Origin: Diadema setosum
Lineage: Eukaryota; Echinodermata; Echinoidea; Diadematoida; Diadematidae
NCBI GenBank assembly: GCA_033980235.1
Contig: CM067067.1
Span: 21,759,903 to 21,823,902, forward strand
DNA: 64,000 nt
Direction: 5' to 3'
Shown: positions 54,796 to 64,000 of the stretch, in pieces
Layout: each line of letters starts with the position of its first letter
Position numbering within the stretch: position 1 is the first letter of the stretch
Notes under the pieces: model-generated
Seen by the model: only the letters and a program-made list of their open reading frames with translations
Databases searched by the model: none
Told to the model about the DNA's origin: nothing
Translations under genes and position numbers: made by a program

Positions 54796-64000
<9,205 letters not shown>

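Overview
The window is animal nuclear DNA: AT-rich, intron-rich, with GT-AG spliced genes, long microsatellites and a very high density of transposable elements. TTAGGG-type tracts, small TTAA- and TA-flanked foldback elements and a Ty3-type retrotransposon point to a marine deuterostome. An echinoderm, probably a sea urchin, is my best guess, but nothing in the sequence fixes the species.
Two host genes can be read. A complete seven-exon Rab-type small GTPase gene lies on the + strand (CDS 9805 to 30682, 238 residues, C-terminal Cys-X-Cys). The last five exons of a TEX9-like coiled-coil gene lie on the - strand (63260 down to 54796); its 5' part is beyond the right edge. The two genes converge on about 24 kb in which I recognise no host gene.
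Layout: 1-9.7 kb is upstream sequence with telomere-like tracts, a 457-bp TA-flanked element, an iterated-motif element (C) and a TTCGTTATTCC minisatellite. 9.8-30.7 kb is the Rab gene, whose introns hold tandem repeats, a 355-bp palindrome and several TTAA-flanked elements. 30.7-43.5 kb is intergenic with small elements, including iterated-motif element A. 43.6-44.7 kb is a LINE reverse-transcriptase remnant interrupted by two small transposons whose removal restores its reading frame. 45.5-49.3 kb is a 3.8-kb element (B) with terminal inverted repeats, eight copies of an 18-base motif, an unrecognised spliced coding region and a nested LINE. 49.6-53.9 kb is a Ty3/Gypsy LTR retrotransposon with a large internal deletion. 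54.8-63.3 kb is the TEX9-like gene, with a tRNA-derived SINE, several small elements and a pair of inverted element copies in its introns.
The two host genes have no evident functional link. The most interesting material is the trio A, B and C: each has inverted terminal repeats, a probable 4-bp target duplication and its own short motif repeated inside it, and all three motifs share the core CGTAAC. B also carries coding-like exons of no family I recognise.
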